Origin: Zeus faber
Lineage: Eukaryota > Chordata > Actinopteri > Zeiformes > Zeidae
Length of the DNA: 64,000 bases
Reading direction: 5' to 3'
Assembly (NCBI GenBank): GCA_960531495.1
Contig: OY482850.1
Coordinates: forward strand, 157,343-221,342
Shown here: positions 12,771-24,785 of the stretch, piece by piece
Layout of the letters: every line of letters begins with the position of its first letter
How positions within the stretch are numbered: position 1 is the stretch's first letter
Translations under genes and position numbers: made by a program
Notes under the pieces: model-generated
The model's input: the letters and a program-made list of their open reading frames with translations, nothing else
The model's database searches: none
What the model was told of the DNA's origin: nothing

Positions 12771-13150
12771 ACTGTAGTTTCTTGATGAATTTGATGTGTT
12801 GATGAAGAAGAAGTGACCGCTGACGCTGACTTGAGTAAAATAATAGGTTTATTACAAAAGAACAGCATCAGACCAGACTTGCCATGGATGTCTAGGAGAG
12901 AACCGAGCCAGATGGATTCTCTTCCGAATGAAACTCGGGTGGGTTCTTTTATGCTTGTCCAGAGACAACATTGACCATCTAATTCGCCTACATAGGTCAC
13001 CGTTCACATTTCACCTCCCTTTTCACCGGGACCCCTGACAATGGGCTCTCTCTCTCTCTCTTCTGGCACCATCTGTTGATAATTATCTTATACAATGGGT
13101 ACTGTCTTGGGACGCCACACATTCCAAGACACCTCATAACTAAATGACCG
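12771..13150. other. Unassigned sequence, possible solo LTR remnant
   Basis: TGATGAATTTGATGTGTTG.. at 12,783 with TTTATTAC at 12,847 looks like an LTR read on the minus strand (AATAAA on that strand). No partner LTR was found. The compact LTR element starting at 13,151 was inserted next to or into it. Low confidence. Confidence 0.25.
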
Positions 13151-13435
13151 TGTGGCAGTTTCGCCTGCCAGGCGCCATCCAAGTGGCATGTTCAGGGACC
13201 TCCAGCACAGAGACACAGAAGATGGGGGTTGTAGACACCAGTAAATTGTAGAGAGTGGGTCAGCTGGAATTAGCCCAGGAGCAGATAGCATGTATCATGA
13301 CACAAGCTCCTGAGCGTGTGTGGGTATGGGGATTTTACCTGCTGCTCGTTAGACCAACCAATGAGCCACTCTGATCCCAATTACCTGGATCCAGGTCAGG
13401 TGTGGCAACTCAAACCACACCATCTCCACACCACA
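13151..13435 (-). repeat. 3' LTR of the TRIM-like element
   Basis: 285 bp, aligned along its length to 14,017-14,314. Diagnostic shared blocks are GCGCCATCCAAGTGGCAT, CAGCTGGAATTAGCCCAGG and GGGGATTTTACCTGCTGC. The two copies differ at many sites plus small indels, so the insertion is not recent. Confidence 0.75.
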
Positions 13436-13997
13436 TACCCGACACCAAACTGAGGCCAGAATACCTGGCCGAGGCCTACCCCACCAAGCAGAAAACAGAC
13501 TCTGAAACAGGGTTGCTATACTTTAAAATAATAAAATATTGGACTCTGAAACAGGGTTCCCATACCTCAAACCAACAAATGTCCAATAAGAATGAACTGA
13601 TCCCCTTGTAGGGGATCTGGCTTCCCAGAACAGCATGGTCCATCAGCTTCCTTCCTCCAGGGCAATGATGCAGACTCCCTCCTACTTCTGGAGCGTGGGA
13701 CCTCGAGCTGCTGTGTTGGCTGGTGGAGGCATTGCCGGGCTTTGCTGTTCTGGGGGCTGCTTGGAGGGGTGGCCTGGCTGCTGGGCTGCTGGATGGTCTC
13801 AGTGGTGGCTGCTGGATGGAGAAGTTAGCTGCCAACGGTTACCTGTGGTGGTTGCTGCGCTTGCTTCTCCCCCGGTCCTCTGCCCAACCCCCCTGGGTGC
13901 TGCTGCTGCCAGTCGGGAAAGGGTTGGTTCTGGCGCCGTCCGCTGACCCGCTGGTGCTTCCAGGGTGTCTTTGGATGGCCCTTCTGTGTCCCTTCTG

Positions 13998-14015
13998 TGT
14001 CCTGTTCAGGTGCCA
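13998..14015 (-). promoter_or_regulatory. Primer-binding site, tRNA-Lys-like
   Basis: The minus strand reads TGGCACCTGAACAGGACA, one base inside the right-hand LTR. The lysine-tRNA primer site of several retroviruses is TGGCGCCCGAACAGGGAC. The match is good but not perfect, and its position directly beside the LTR supports the assignment and fixes the orientation. Confidence 0.6.
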
Positions 14016-14016
14016 G

Positions 14017-14314
14017 TGCGGCAGTTTCTCTTACCACGCGCCATCCAAGTGGCATCTTAAGGGACCTCTGGCACAGAGACGGAATAGGGGGGTTGTAAAC
14101 ACCAGTTTATTGTAGAGAGTGGGCCAGCTGGAATTAGCCCAGGGGCAGATAACACGTGTACACAGGCTCCTATCCTGAGTGTGTGTGGGGATGGGGATTT
14201 TACCTGCTGCTTGTTAGACCAACCAAAGAGCAACAGGTATGCAGTCACCCTAATCCCAATTACCTAGTTCCAGGTCAGGTGTGGCTGCTTAAACCACACC
14301 ATCCCCACACCACA
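14017..14314 (-). repeat. 5' LTR of the TRIM-like element
   Basis: 298 bp, the partner of 13,151-13,435 and adjacent to the primer-binding site. TG..CA ends are kept. Confidence 0.75.
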
Positions 14315-14319
14315 GACCC

Positions 14320-15105
14320 ATATGTCCCAGCTATCGCAAACAAACACAGTTGCCTTCTCACTTTCTGCTAATCTATTGTAACTTCTTAGATTGTCCTGGA
14401 TATTATCTAGACAAGATCTGGAAAAAAAGAAGCAAGAAATGTCACTTCTCTTTGAAAACGAGAAGAGGGTCGCATTGCAAAACTGGCAGCTGAAGGGAGC
14501 GGGAGGAGGGGTGCTCCCAGAAAACACCCAGAATTCAAATGGCTTGGAGGACCTCACCAATTGCATTCCCGGAATTGCTGTCCCCTGGTGATAGGTTTTC
14601 ATGTTCGGGTTCGAAAAGGGCCAGTTTCTTAAAATGATCATTGTAATAAATCAATAAATTCAGGAAATGGGAATGTTTTGAAATTATAGAATAATAGAGG
14701 AGTCATGCTACTATAGTGAGCAATAACTGAGCAAAATACTTTATCTTAAAATTAAAGGATTCACTTGAATTATGCATTTTGCAATATTTTATAAATTAAT
14801 GATTGAAATATTATTTCAGTAAAACATATTCAACATTATATCATTGAAGGAGTACAGCACTATCCAGATGTAACCATTGAAAGCGCTAATTGTGTTTCAA
14901 AACGTGTATTTTGTGCTGCAAAATCTGGAAATCTTTTTTAAAAATGTAAAGGCTCAGAACTTCTGTTTATAAAACCTTTATCTTTATAAATCATAGCTTC
15001 CAAAATAGCTATGATTCTACACTTTAATATTATGTGAAAAAACAAAAATGTCAAATCACGAAATGTGACCATCAAGTGGGTGGGTCAGATTGAATAACAG
15101 TTCTT
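14320..15105. other. No gene recognised
   Basis: AT-rich spacer with short frames only. Nothing can be assigned. Confidence 0.6.
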
Positions 15106-15107
15106 CT

Positions 15108-15250
15108 TACCCCCAATTCACACCAAGAGTGTCACATCAGCGTCACATAAGTGGTGTGGCGATGCTTCAGATACCCTGCCATGTTAATCATGGTTGCAAT
15201 TCACACCAGCTCCGTCAGGCACAGAACTACACCTCAAGTGTCATGCCGTG
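15108..15250 (-). repeat. Interspersed repeat motif, copy 2 (GTGTGAATTG family)
   Basis: CCCCCAATTCACACCAAGAG followed by TGTCACATCAGCGTCAC is the inverted counterpart of 7905-7945 with few differences. It sits just outside the 3' end of the L1-type element. Confidence 0.55.
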
Positions 15251-15269
15251 AGGATCCTACACCGCTTGT

Positions 15270-15960
15270 GTGTTTTAGGCCTCGGCTCTATTTTTCCAAC
15301 GACACCCGCCCCAACCGCCACCCCGCGGGTGAGCCGGCAGGACTCCCGTGCCCACCCATGCCCCGCGCAAGTGAGAGGCCCGCCCCACAGCAGCCGACCA
15401 GGTAGACCACACGTAGCAGGGTGTGCTCAGCGCGGGGCACCTGGATGCTACCCCCCCCAACCCCCAATCACAGATGCCAGCAGGCTGCCAGATATACAGG
15501 CCCTTCCCCACCCCCAGCACCTGGGGCGCCCGCTGTAGAGAAGCCGCGCAGCAGAAGCAGAAGTTCAACAGCCGCCCCCCACACCCCAACTAACACACAC
15601 AACAGCAAGCAGCCCCCCCAGGAACCCTGGAAGGCACCCGGCGGCGCTCTCCGCAGCCCCGCCAGGTCGCAGCACACCTTAAGCCACCAGGTGCAAGCCG
15701 CCAGGACTCCAGCCAAGCCGGCAGGGGGGCCCACCCGACTGCCCCCCAGCCAAATATGCCCCCGCACCGACCCGCCAGCAACCGGCCACACCGGAAAACC
15801 CCAGTGCTCAATGTGTGCTGTTGGTAATTGTCATAAAAATTGCGGGGTTGGGGTTGCGAGTCCTTCAGGCAAGTCAAACCCAAATCACTCGCACCCCTCC
15901 TGCCCCGCGGACCCTGGTCCGGTGGAGTCTTGTTTGGAGTAGGATTGGTGTGCGTAATTG
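15270..15960 (-). mobile_element. GC-rich 3' region of the L1-type LINE
   Basis: A C-rich plus strand (G-rich on the LINE sense strand) directly downstream of the ORF2 C-terminal domain. It is very unlike the AT-rich surroundings. Proline-rich frames on the plus strand (up to 173 codons) and glycine-rich frames on the minus strand are composition artefacts. I infer it is the element's 3' UTR from position and orientation. No poly(A) tail is obvious at the left edge. Confidence 0.5.
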
Positions 15961-15967
15961 TTCTAAG

Positions 15968-18960
15968 CTAATATGAGTGGGATGCTGTGGGATGGCCGCT
16001 CCCACAGCATCCCCACCCACATAGCTTGCACCCCAACCGTCCCGCAAGCCCTGATAGCTTCTTGGTGATGTTGGTCCAGAATGCTAGGATAGGTGGGCAG
16101 AGCCAGAAGGCATGGAAGTAGTCATCTCTGGTATCAAGGGAACAGTAAGAGCAAATGTCTTCATCCACAAAACCCATTTTGAACATTTTGTGTTCCGTGA
16201 TATGAGCTCTGTGCAAGATCTTGTATTGGATGAGTTGCATTTTGGAGTTAGGGTAAGATCATATAAAAGGTGTTAATAAATAAAGCTTCTACAGGTTGAT
16301 ATCGGTGGGAACAGCAAGGTCTCTTTCCTATTCCATTGGAGGAAAAGATAAAGTGTCATCTGTTTTTAATAAAAGTTTGTATATTCTAGAAAAGGGATTT
16401 TTAAAGTGACCGATATGAGTCAAATGTTCAATCATTTGAGGTGGTTGTAGGATGTTATTTTGTCAATTTGATCTGAACTTTTAGAGACTGCTGTAATTTA
16501 AGGAATTGAAGGAAGCCGTGGCCACCGATATTATACCTTTGGGTTAAGGTTGGGAAGGATGTAAGCAAATTGTTTTCAAAAATGTGTTCCAGATCAGTAA
16601 TTCCTTGTCTTTTCCAAGACCTAAAGATTATTGGTCTGTTTTTACCGGAAAATCTGGGTTGTGCCAGATTGGCGTGAATTTGAGGGATTTCCACCAGGCT
16701 GACAGAGTTGTTGCAATAAATGGGTTTTTCAAGCAATTATGTTTCCTTATTGATTCAGTAAGGAATGGTAGATCAGATAATGATAACTCCTGACATTCTG
16801 TTTGTTTAATGTCTTGCCATCCATGGGCCAATTGTTGTTCTGGTTGTAACCATTTCATTAAAAATTGAAGATGGTTTGCGAGATAGTAGTATCGAAAATT
16901 TGGGGCTGCTAGGCCTCCACAGTCTTTGTTTGTCTGTAGTTTTGTTAGTTTAATTCTTGGTTTCTTCTATTTCCAATGAAATGTATTGACTATTGAGTCT
17001 AGAGTATTAAACCAATGTACTGTTGGTTGCACTGGGGTCATTGAAAATACATAGTTTATTTTTGGAAGTATATTCATTTTCACTGCTGCTATCCTACCAA
17101 TCAGTGAGATGGGTAGGTTGTTCCATCGAATGAGGTCTTCTTCAATGGATTTGAGCAATGGAGTGAAGTTAAGGGTAAACAAATCTGACAGATTGGTGAA
17201 GATCATTACCAAGGTATATAATATTGCCCGTTGTGATGGTTAATGGAAGTTTCTGGTTGCAGCATTGCAGTCCCCCCCACTTAGTGGTAAGACTGTGGTT
17301 TTAGTCCAATTTATTGAATAGTCTGAGATAGCTGAGAATTTAGATATAAAATTGAACACCTCCGGTAGGGATGATATTGGGTTCCATACGTACAGCAAGA
17401 TATCATCTGCATACAAACTGACTTTGTGAACAGAGTTTCCTGTTTGTATGCCAACGATATTATTGTTTTGACGGATGGCCACTGCGAGGGCTTCAATAAA
17501 GATGCCGAATAGTAATGGGAAGAGCGGACATCCTTGTCTTGTGCCGCATTGTAGAATGAAACGCTGTGAAGTGTAACCATTGGTGATGACAGAAGCAGAT
17601 GGGGAGTTGTAGAGGATTGTGATCCATTGAATGAGTGACTCTCCAAAGCCACATTTGTTGAGGGTTGAAAAGAGATATGTCCAATTAACTCTGTAAAATG
17701 CTTTTTCGGCATATAAAGAGGCAATTATAGTATTAAAGTTGTTCCTTTGAGATATGCTGATCAGACTGAATAAACAACGCATATTGCTGGATGCGTGTCT
17801 GCCTTTGACAAAGCCTGATTACTTTTTCAATTCTGTTGGTTAGTGTTTTACTTATAATCTTAAAGTCTCAATTAATAAGGTTTTTGGGTCTATAACTGGA
17901 GGTGAGGGTTGGGTCCTTATTGGGTTTGAGCAAAAGCGAAATGAAAGCAGTATTCATGTGCGGAGGCATGGTGGAGGTTGACTTGATCTTTGGAACCATT
18001 CTGATTAATAATGGGGATATAAGTGGCCAGAAGTGTTGATAAAATTTCACTGGGTAGCAATCTGATCCAGGTGATTCATTGTTGGGCATAGAGAAGAGCG
18101 CTTTCCTGAGTTCTTCTCGAGTAAGTGGTTGATCTAAGGTGGTAACCTGCTCTGTCGAATGTTAAGGAAGGTCAATATCATCAAGGAAAGAGTGAATGTT
18201 CAGAATGATATATTGATATATTAGATTCATTATCCGAGTGATATAGGTTATTATAAAAGTCTAAATATGTTATTGATCTCTTCATTCATCTTCATTAAAT
18301 GAAGAGAGTCCATTCTCTGGAAAATAAATGGTTAAATAATTTTTCTGTCAAAAGTGAGGTGTTAAACCACCACCTGCCGGGAGGGTTTCGGTTTGTTTCA
18401 TTTATCAGGTTGAAACTAATCGGCCTGTGATCAGAAATTACAATCGGGTGGATTTCAGGATTAGTGATTTTGGACAGTGCAGAGTTACTTGTCAAGAAAA
18501 GGTAGATTCTGGAGAAACTTGTGTGGGGTGGTGAATAATATGTGTATTCTCTAGAGTGTGGGTTATTTGATCGCCAACAATCCCAAAGACCAAGATCACT
18601 CATATACTGTATTGTTTTATAGTGTCCGACGAACGCCAGGATTTGTGAATATTTCTGTCTTGAGAGCGGTCTAGACTTGGATCCAGTACTGTGTTGAAGT
18701 CTCCTCCCAATATAATAATTGATTCAGAGAATTCTAAGAGTTTTGAAAATATATTGTGAAAGAAATTTGGGTCATCCTCATTGGGGCAATAAATATTAGC
18801 TATGGTTAATTTGATGTTACCTAAAATCCCATTAATCATTATGTAACACCCTTCTGGGTCTGATATTGTGGTTTTATTTTGATATGGGATACTTTTATTT
18901 ATCACTATATAGAAAATTCTCTTTCTTTAGTTGTATGATGCAGAAAACATCTGATTAACC
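15968..18960 (-). pseudogene. L1-type LINE ORF2 (endonuclease-RT), frameshifted
   Basis: Read on the minus strand from 18,960 down: APE endonuclease with IIILGGDFNTVLDPSLDR (18,600-18,905), then the endonuclease end HPIVISDHRPISFNL (18,295-18,603). RT start NNESPGSDCYPVKFYQHFW (17,868-18,089). RT core with AEKAFYRVNWTYL (motif A; Tyr replaces the catalytic Asp), GTRQGCPLFPLLF (motif B) and VSLYADDILLY (motif C) at 17,240-17,782. Post-RT WNNLPISLIGRIAAVKMNIL (16,967-17,212). C-terminal Cys/His segment ICSYCSLDTRDDYFHAFWLC (15,968-16,240). Stops and frameshifts separate these blocks, so the gene is dead. The group is L1/Tx1-like, by motif. Confidence 0.85.
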
Positions 18961-19449
18961 CATTTAGCTGAGTTTGAGGTGCTCAGATGCAGTGAGGTGG
19001 GTTTATGGCTGTAGACAGAAACTGGGGTTCCTCCTGGTGAGGTGAGTTAGGATTTTGCTACGTTTAGCAGGTGAGCCCAAGCCCCTCACATTCCAATGAA
19101 CAAAATTAATGGGTGTCATTGAAGTTAGTAAGGGTCATGGCACAGTGCATCCAAGGCAATAGCTATACTACCGTTCCCATGATTTCCCATAGATAAGTCT
19201 GGGATTTCCTCCTTTACATTCCTTTTCACTGTCATAGTATTGCAGGAATTTGTAGGGATACATAACTTCACAAACAAATGACAAGTAGACAAAGTTAAAC
19301 ACAGAACATTGCCAGATTAGACATACATAAAGTGAGAGACAGAATAGAGTGAGAGTGATAGGAGAAGTGAGGAGAGAGGGATTAGGGAGGTGAGACAATG
19401 AGAGAAGTAGGGAGGGGAATTAGGAGGGTGAAATGAGATTGAGCAATAT

Positions 19450-20045
19450 TTTAAACCTGACATAGATAGCATGGCTACTTCTACATCTTGCAGTATATAA
19501 TAACCAGAATTACAAGAACACATACATAATCATCAAAATAACCATCATCAAAATAACCTTTGCTTTTAACAAACTCCTTGTGCTTGAAGTGCCAAAACTT
19601 GGCAATGATGGAGCGGGTTCCCCATGCGGTGTCCCTATCGATGAACCTAGTGGAAGGTGATCTGCTTCACAGTGTCCGTCGGGAATTTCAGGGCGGTGTG
19701 GGAGAAAGTCTTTCACCATATTTTCTGGGGACTCGGTGTTGTTCTCTGGGATCCCAGGAGAATGAGGTTGTCCCACATACTTCTGGAATGTATATCCAAG
19801 ATAGTCTATTTCAATATTTTATTTTGTTTTTTTACAACTTCCATCTCCGCTGTGAGACGCTTCATGGAGGTTTTTAGATCTGTCTTTTTGCATCTCACCG
19901 ACCGTGCGGTGCAGGAAATCAAGACTGGCTTTGATCTCGGTAATGTCTCAGAGAAGTGGACTAAGCAAGTCCAGCTTCTTGTAAATCTCATCCAAGACGC
20001 TCACCTCTACAGCAACCGGTATGAGATCGTCTGTGTCCTTTGCTG
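19450..20045 (-). pseudogene. L1-type LINE ORF1 (RNA-binding) remnant
   Basis: The minus strand carries a coiled-coil-like, Lys/Glu-rich segment at 19,806-19,991 (SMKRLTAEMEVVKKQNKIL). It is followed by an RRM-like L1 ORF1 segment at 19,510-19,776 with GIPENNTESPENMVKDFLPH and PSLPSFGTSSTRSLL. The pieces lie in different frames. Position upstream of ORF2 on the same strand supports one element. Confidence 0.65.
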
Positions 20046-20335
20046 AGTCGGTCTTCTTCCTTTTGAGGGATTATTGCTGTCCTGGTCGTCCTCCATCACG
20101 TATTAGTTATAAAAAAAACTATATAATCCACCGCTTTCGTTTCACGCAGTGTTCCCTTTTTTATATTTATATATATAAATATTATCTGCAATTTGCCTTG
20201 TTATCTTGTCTGAGATGGAGCTGCTGGTGTGTTAGTCAGTGGAGCAGGGCGCTGCCATGTTGCATTTCTACTCACTTCTCACTTCCGTCTTCTCGTGAGA
20301 TCACAGCATGCTCCCGACGTCCCGTCCTTTGATTT
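20046..20335 (-). mobile_element. Probable 5' UTR of the L1-type LINE
   Basis: Non-coding sequence directly 5' of ORF1 on the minus strand. The end is set only by loss of recognisable element features and is approximate. Confidence 0.35.
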
Positions 20336-20339
20336 TAGA

Positions 20340-21954
20340 TTCTAAACCAGATCTGAAATGATCGCATGATACACGGTTATTCCTCACTATTCACGCATCA
20401 ATGTCCGGAACGTCAAAACGCTTCGCATTCTACCGGAAACAGGGCGAAAATGTGCATGTTGACCCGGTTGTCATGTTTCCATCACAGCTGATCGGAGTTG
20501 GAGCCGATAAATACCTGAGACTATTGCAGAGTCATTTGTCCCGGGACTGAATGATGGGTGTAACCTTTCTTAATTAAGAGAAATTAGATGTTAGTGGGTT
20601 TTTTGTGCAGTGGAAAATAGGTATTATAGACGTTATTGGGCTGGTATACTGTACCTGTCGACAACACGGAGGACAGTGGAAGTCTCCTTACTGCTCTTAA
20701 TCAACTAGTTGTGTTCTCCAATCAAATTGACTTGTCAAGCAGTAGATTTTTGTAGTAGAGAAATCTGTATAGAATATATAAAGTCTGAAGAGTACTGCTT
20801 TCGGGGGACAGATTCTGTGTGAATTGACAAATCGACAAACACGTAACGTGATGCGAGCCGTGCACTGACGTAACGATTTTGCTGTGAACTGGGGCTGGAT
20901 TTAATTTTAAATGATCTTTATTTATCTAGCACTGTCTGAGTTTGGGCGTCTGGACTCTATTGCTCATCACTCCCAGCGAGATGTACAGAAACACAGAGCT
21001 TAATGCTTAATGCACATGCTTAATAAGCTCAAAATATTGGAGTGATAAGCTCAATTCCCCGTAATGGATCAAAGAGTAGAGCCCGACAAGTTGATACAGG
21101 GGAGGTGGAGGGAGTGCAGCAACACAGCAAGCAAAGTAGGAAGAGAAACAGGAAGGGCATAAGTGATTGGCTGCTGTCAGAACGAGTTCTGCAAGCTTCG
21201 CCTCATTAACGCGACAGAAAATAAGACAACTTCATCAGGAAATTCCTGAACAAATTAAAAGTCTGGCCACCAAGAGTTTGTAGTTGAATTGCCCTGGATA
21301 ACACATTCCCCTGTTTGTCAGATCATCTACCAGTACAACCTTTGCTTTTCCATGCAGACACTGAAATCGACATGGAACATCAAGTTCCACAAAAATGTAG
21401 ATGCACTTCACCTGTTTAAAACAAAACAGCTATAATATGTATTTAAGCAATGAGTGAAATTTTATTTAATGATACCTCCAGTATGACTTACTAATTGACA
21501 TAAATTATTTAAATAAAAATGCTCTCCTTTTTGAAAGGTGGAATTTCAAGACATCTTTCCATATTTTCTTTCATATTTCAGAATTTATTTAACTACCATT
21601 TGCAAAATGTAAGTAGAAACCCTTGCGAAAAGTCATATGAAAACCACATGATCACATGTAACCATACAGTATGTGACACTCATGTGAAATGCATGTGAAG
21701 ATACGAATCTTTGTAACAAATTACATGTGATCGTCATTTCTTATGACTGTACATCAGTTACCTCCTCCATGGGATTTCATATGTGCTTCACATGGGTTAA
21801 ATGTAAGTATTTGGAAATACAGTATAATTTATTGTATACGGATCATGTGATTCAATTACACCATGCACAAGGTTCACCTTTGTAATCTGCCAATTGAAAC
21901 TGATTCATAGAGCTCTATTAGGGTAAGAACACTTTTGCTTGATACATTTTGCTC
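20340..21954. other. No gene recognised; one dispersed-repeat motif
   Basis: AT-rich sequence with no convincing frame. 20,815-20,895 (GTGTGAATTGACAAATCGAC.., ACTGACGTAACG) is a third copy of the motif seen at 7838 and 15,108. 21,620-21,800 is rich in CACATG/CATGTG words, perhaps a decayed MITE. Confidence 0.5.
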
Positions 21955-22271
21955 CAAAGTGAACATAATATATCTGTGAGCAAATATCACGTCTTATATT
22001 TAACTGATACCCTGGCTGGACACTATTGATCAGTGGTTGTCAACTGGTCTAGACTCAGGAACCACATTAGTAGTGCAGTAACCCACAATCTGTGCGCTCA
22101 CCATGGACAGGGCTGTTTCTGGCTTTTTGGGGGTTCCTATGCAAAATGTTGCTTTCGGGCCCCAATTTTGTGAAACTATGTTGGGGTGATTCCAAACTCT
22201 CTAAGGTGGTCCAGCGACAGGCGTTTCACATTTATTTAAAGTGCATCAATGTGGTGCACTTTAAGAGGAAA
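21955..22271. repeat. 317-bp duplicated segment, original copy
   Basis: Matches 23,488-23,804 at every position but one (G/A at 22,250 versus 23,783). It includes the left 240 bp of the hAT-like MITE plus about 76 bp of its flank, so it is a copied piece of this locus and not an element in its own right. Confidence 0.92.
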
Positions 22272-22878
22272 AGAGTCTAGATGCATAAAAAACTCCTTCT
22301 ATATTTTTTTCTATCAAATTAATATCAATCTTAAGTTGACCCCAACAATTTAAACCTGTATAAAATGATTTCAAATGAGAACATTGGGGCTCCCCTACAT
22401 CAAGAAACTCCTGAAAACTTACAGAATTTACCGAATCTGCATTATACCATCTATACCATCCCAATGTGCATAAATGAGATGAATGCTGGATTTTCCATTT
22501 TCCTGCATTGCACAAATTTCCTAAAGAATAAAATAAAAAAAGAAGGCTAAAATAGCAGCTGGGGGACCCCTGGTGGCTTTGGGAGCCCTGTACAACTGCA
22601 TAGGACGCCTATCGCAAGAAACGGCCTGACTCATGGATAACTGCACTTCATTCACTTTGGGAAATTAATTATATTAAATTATATTTGATCAGGAAAAGCT
22701 TGAGTTAAGTGTTGTAAGTGTAAGTATGTTGTTTTGATTTGTGATGAGGTCATGACAGCCACGTCCACAAACCAGTTGGAAACAATTAAAAAATAAAAGT
22801 ACAGCACTGGAAATTTGGTACACTGCAAATATTATATTTATATGTTTGGGATCAGGACCCACAGGTTGAGAACCAATG
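22031..22878. mobile_element. Non-autonomous hAT-like MITE
   Basis: Ends CAGTGGTTGTCAACTGG and, inverted at the right, CCACAGGTTGAGAACCAATG. The flanks CTATTGAT (22,023-22,030) and CAATAGAT (22,879-22,886) agree at 6 of 8 positions, as expected for an aged 8-bp hAT target duplication. The interior has no transposase frame. Confidence 0.65.
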
Positions 22879-23189
22879 CAATAGATCATACACTCAACAC
22901 TATTAAGGAAATTATAATATTATAGATGCATTCCTGAAATGCAGTTTGATTGACGGCAGTCTACATAACATACAGTGTTTTACCATTTATCCTGTCAATT
23001 TTGATATTTGAAAGCTTTACAGCTTTACAGCTTTACATTATATGTAGCTTTACAGTATACCACCATACCTTAATTTACCTTAATTTGCATCCATTTCTTA
23101 ACTTCTTCTTTACTAGCTCTTTACTTTTGGTGCTGCAATACCTGAATCCCCCCCCCGGGGATTAATACTGTAAAGTTTTATCTTAAACA

Positions 23190-23488
23190 GAAGAAGAAAG
23201 AAGAAACAGTCTTTAATCGTCACACGACACTCCACAACACATGCTTGCACACACACACACACATGCTTGATGGTGGCCGGTGAAATGGCTCCTCTGCTTT
23301 TGACCCATCCTGGCTTGTCCTTCCTCCGGGGGCACAGCCAGGAGCAGTGGGCAGCATACGTGGACGCGCCCGGGGACCAGGTGATAAGTGTCCATCGCTG
23401 GTCAGACGATGATGGGTGCATGTTTTTGGTGGGGGTCCTTACTGACGTGAGGTGGAGGAAACCCCATGTGAACACGGGGAGAACATGC
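23190..23488 (-). mobile_element. SINE-A, head-truncated copy
   Basis: Contains the SINE-A tail and body on the minus strand. It stops abruptly at ..GAGAACATGCAAA, where the 317-bp duplicate begins. The tRNA head is absent here. Confidence 0.88.
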
Positions 23489-23804
23489 AAAGTGAACATA
23501 ATATATCTGTGAGCAAATATCACGTCTTATATTTAACTGATACCCTGGCTGGACACTATTGATCAGTGGTTGTCAACTGGTCTAGACTCAGGAACCACAT
23601 TAGTAGTGCAGTAACCCACAATCTGTGCGCTCACCATGGACAGGGCTGTTTCTGGCTTTTTGGGGGTTCCTATGCAAAATGTTGCTTTCGGGCCCCAATT
23701 TTGTGAAACTATGTTGGGGTGATTCCAAACTCTCTAAGGTGGTCCAGCGACAGGCGTTTCACATTTATTTAAAGTGCATCAATATGGTGCACTTTAAGAG
23801 GAAA
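23488..23804. repeat. 317-bp duplicated segment, second copy
   Basis: A copy of 21,955-22,271 in the same orientation, 1,533 bp away. Both junctions are inside SINE-A sequence. The left one shares the four bases CAAA between SINE and duplicate. It ends at GAAA, directly followed by the SINE-A word CACGACACTCCACA. Confidence 0.92.
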
Positions 23805-24199
23805 CACGACACTCCACATGCTTGCACGCACACGCACATGCTTTGATGGTGGCCGGTGAAATGGCTCCTCTGCTTTTGACCCATCCTGGCTTGTCCTTCC
23901 TCCGGGGGCACAGCCAGGAGCAGTGGGCAGCATACGTGGACGCGACCGGGGACCAGGTGATAAGTGTCCATCGCTGGTCAGACAATGATGGGTGCATGTT
24001 TTTGGTGGGGGTCCTTACTGACGTGAGGTGGAGGAAACCCCATGTGAACACGGGGAGAACATGCAAACTCCACACAGAAAGGCTCCTGTTTTGGAAGATA
24101 ACCCGCCGGAGCACGGTGCCAACAGCGCCCCAGGCGGGAATCGAACCCAGGACCTTCTTGCTGTGAGGCAGCAGTGCAATGCACTGCGCCACCGTGCCA
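23805..24199 (-). mobile_element. SINE-A, tail-truncated copy
   Basis: A SINE-A body and tRNA head (box-B GGTTCGATTCC on the minus strand, GCGCAGTGCATTGCAC head), missing the last about 20 bp of the tail at the duplicate junction. It overlaps in content with 23,190-23,488, so at least two SINE-A copies or one SINE plus a partial re-copy are involved. Confidence 0.88.
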
Positions 24200-24337
24200 T
24201 AGGACGGTTACATTATGTTATGTAATTGATCTAATTAAATCTTTGAGATTTATTGACATCAGGTTGTAATCAAATCGATCCAAAAACACACTCAACAGAA
24301 TGCAAACAATAATAATTCCAAAGACAATAAAACGGAC

Positions 24338-24785
24338 ATGGCTGAGTTATTGGATCTGCTGGATCTCTCCTGGGAAGCATTGTCTTCTGCTGGGCAACAG
24401 GAGGATCATAACTCAGAACAAAGGACTGAATCGGAAAGAACAAATCTATCTTTTTTGGACATTGAACTCACAGGACAGGAGACTCTGGCTCCTTCACTAT
24501 TAAAGCCTGCAGAAAATACTAATATACAGTGCACCCTGGCTCATCTAAAAAAGCAATGAGGAAATGAAGTGCATTATCCATCAATGGAAAGCAGAGCAAC
24601 AAACAAATAATCAGAAAATTCTGGACATCCTTTCAGACCTTAAAATTGCATTTACTGGGAAGCTGGAACAAGGACACCAACAAATAAAGGAATGCTTGGA
24701 ACAGCGAAGACAGTATCTAAGGACACAGTTCTCTGACACTCTCAAGTGGAGACTCCATTACTTTACTGTTACTGGCAGTGCCTGA
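24338..24785 (+). pseudogene. Possible Gypsy gag remnant
   Basis: Two consecutive frames (24,338-24,559 and 24,564-24,785). The first is acidic (AELLDLLDLSWEALSSAGQQ) and the second Gln/Lys-rich and probably helical (GKLEQGHQQIKECLEQRRQY). They lie directly upstream of a Gypsy RT on the same strand. I recognise no motif. The gag assignment rests on position alone. Confidence 0.3.

Larger units (their letters stand above)
13151..14314 (-). mobile_element. TRIM-like compact LTR retrotransposon
   Basis: Two direct repeats (13,151-13,435 and 14,017-14,314) begin TG(T/C)GGCAGTTTC and end ..CCACACCACA, fitting the TG..CA LTR rule. They are flanked by GACCG on the left (13,146-13,150) and GACCC on the right (14,315-14,319), a 5-bp target duplication with one mismatch. 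The interior is only 581 bp and has no PR, RT or IN. A primer-binding-site match lies next to the right LTR, so transcription runs on the minus strand. The interior minus strand is Gln/Pro-rich and may be a gag scrap. It would need enzymes supplied in trans. Confidence 0.75.

Noticed and set aside
15421..15942. 173-codon proline-rich ORF
   Set aside because: Lies antisense in the GC-rich 3' region of the L1-type element; composition-driven, with no domain.
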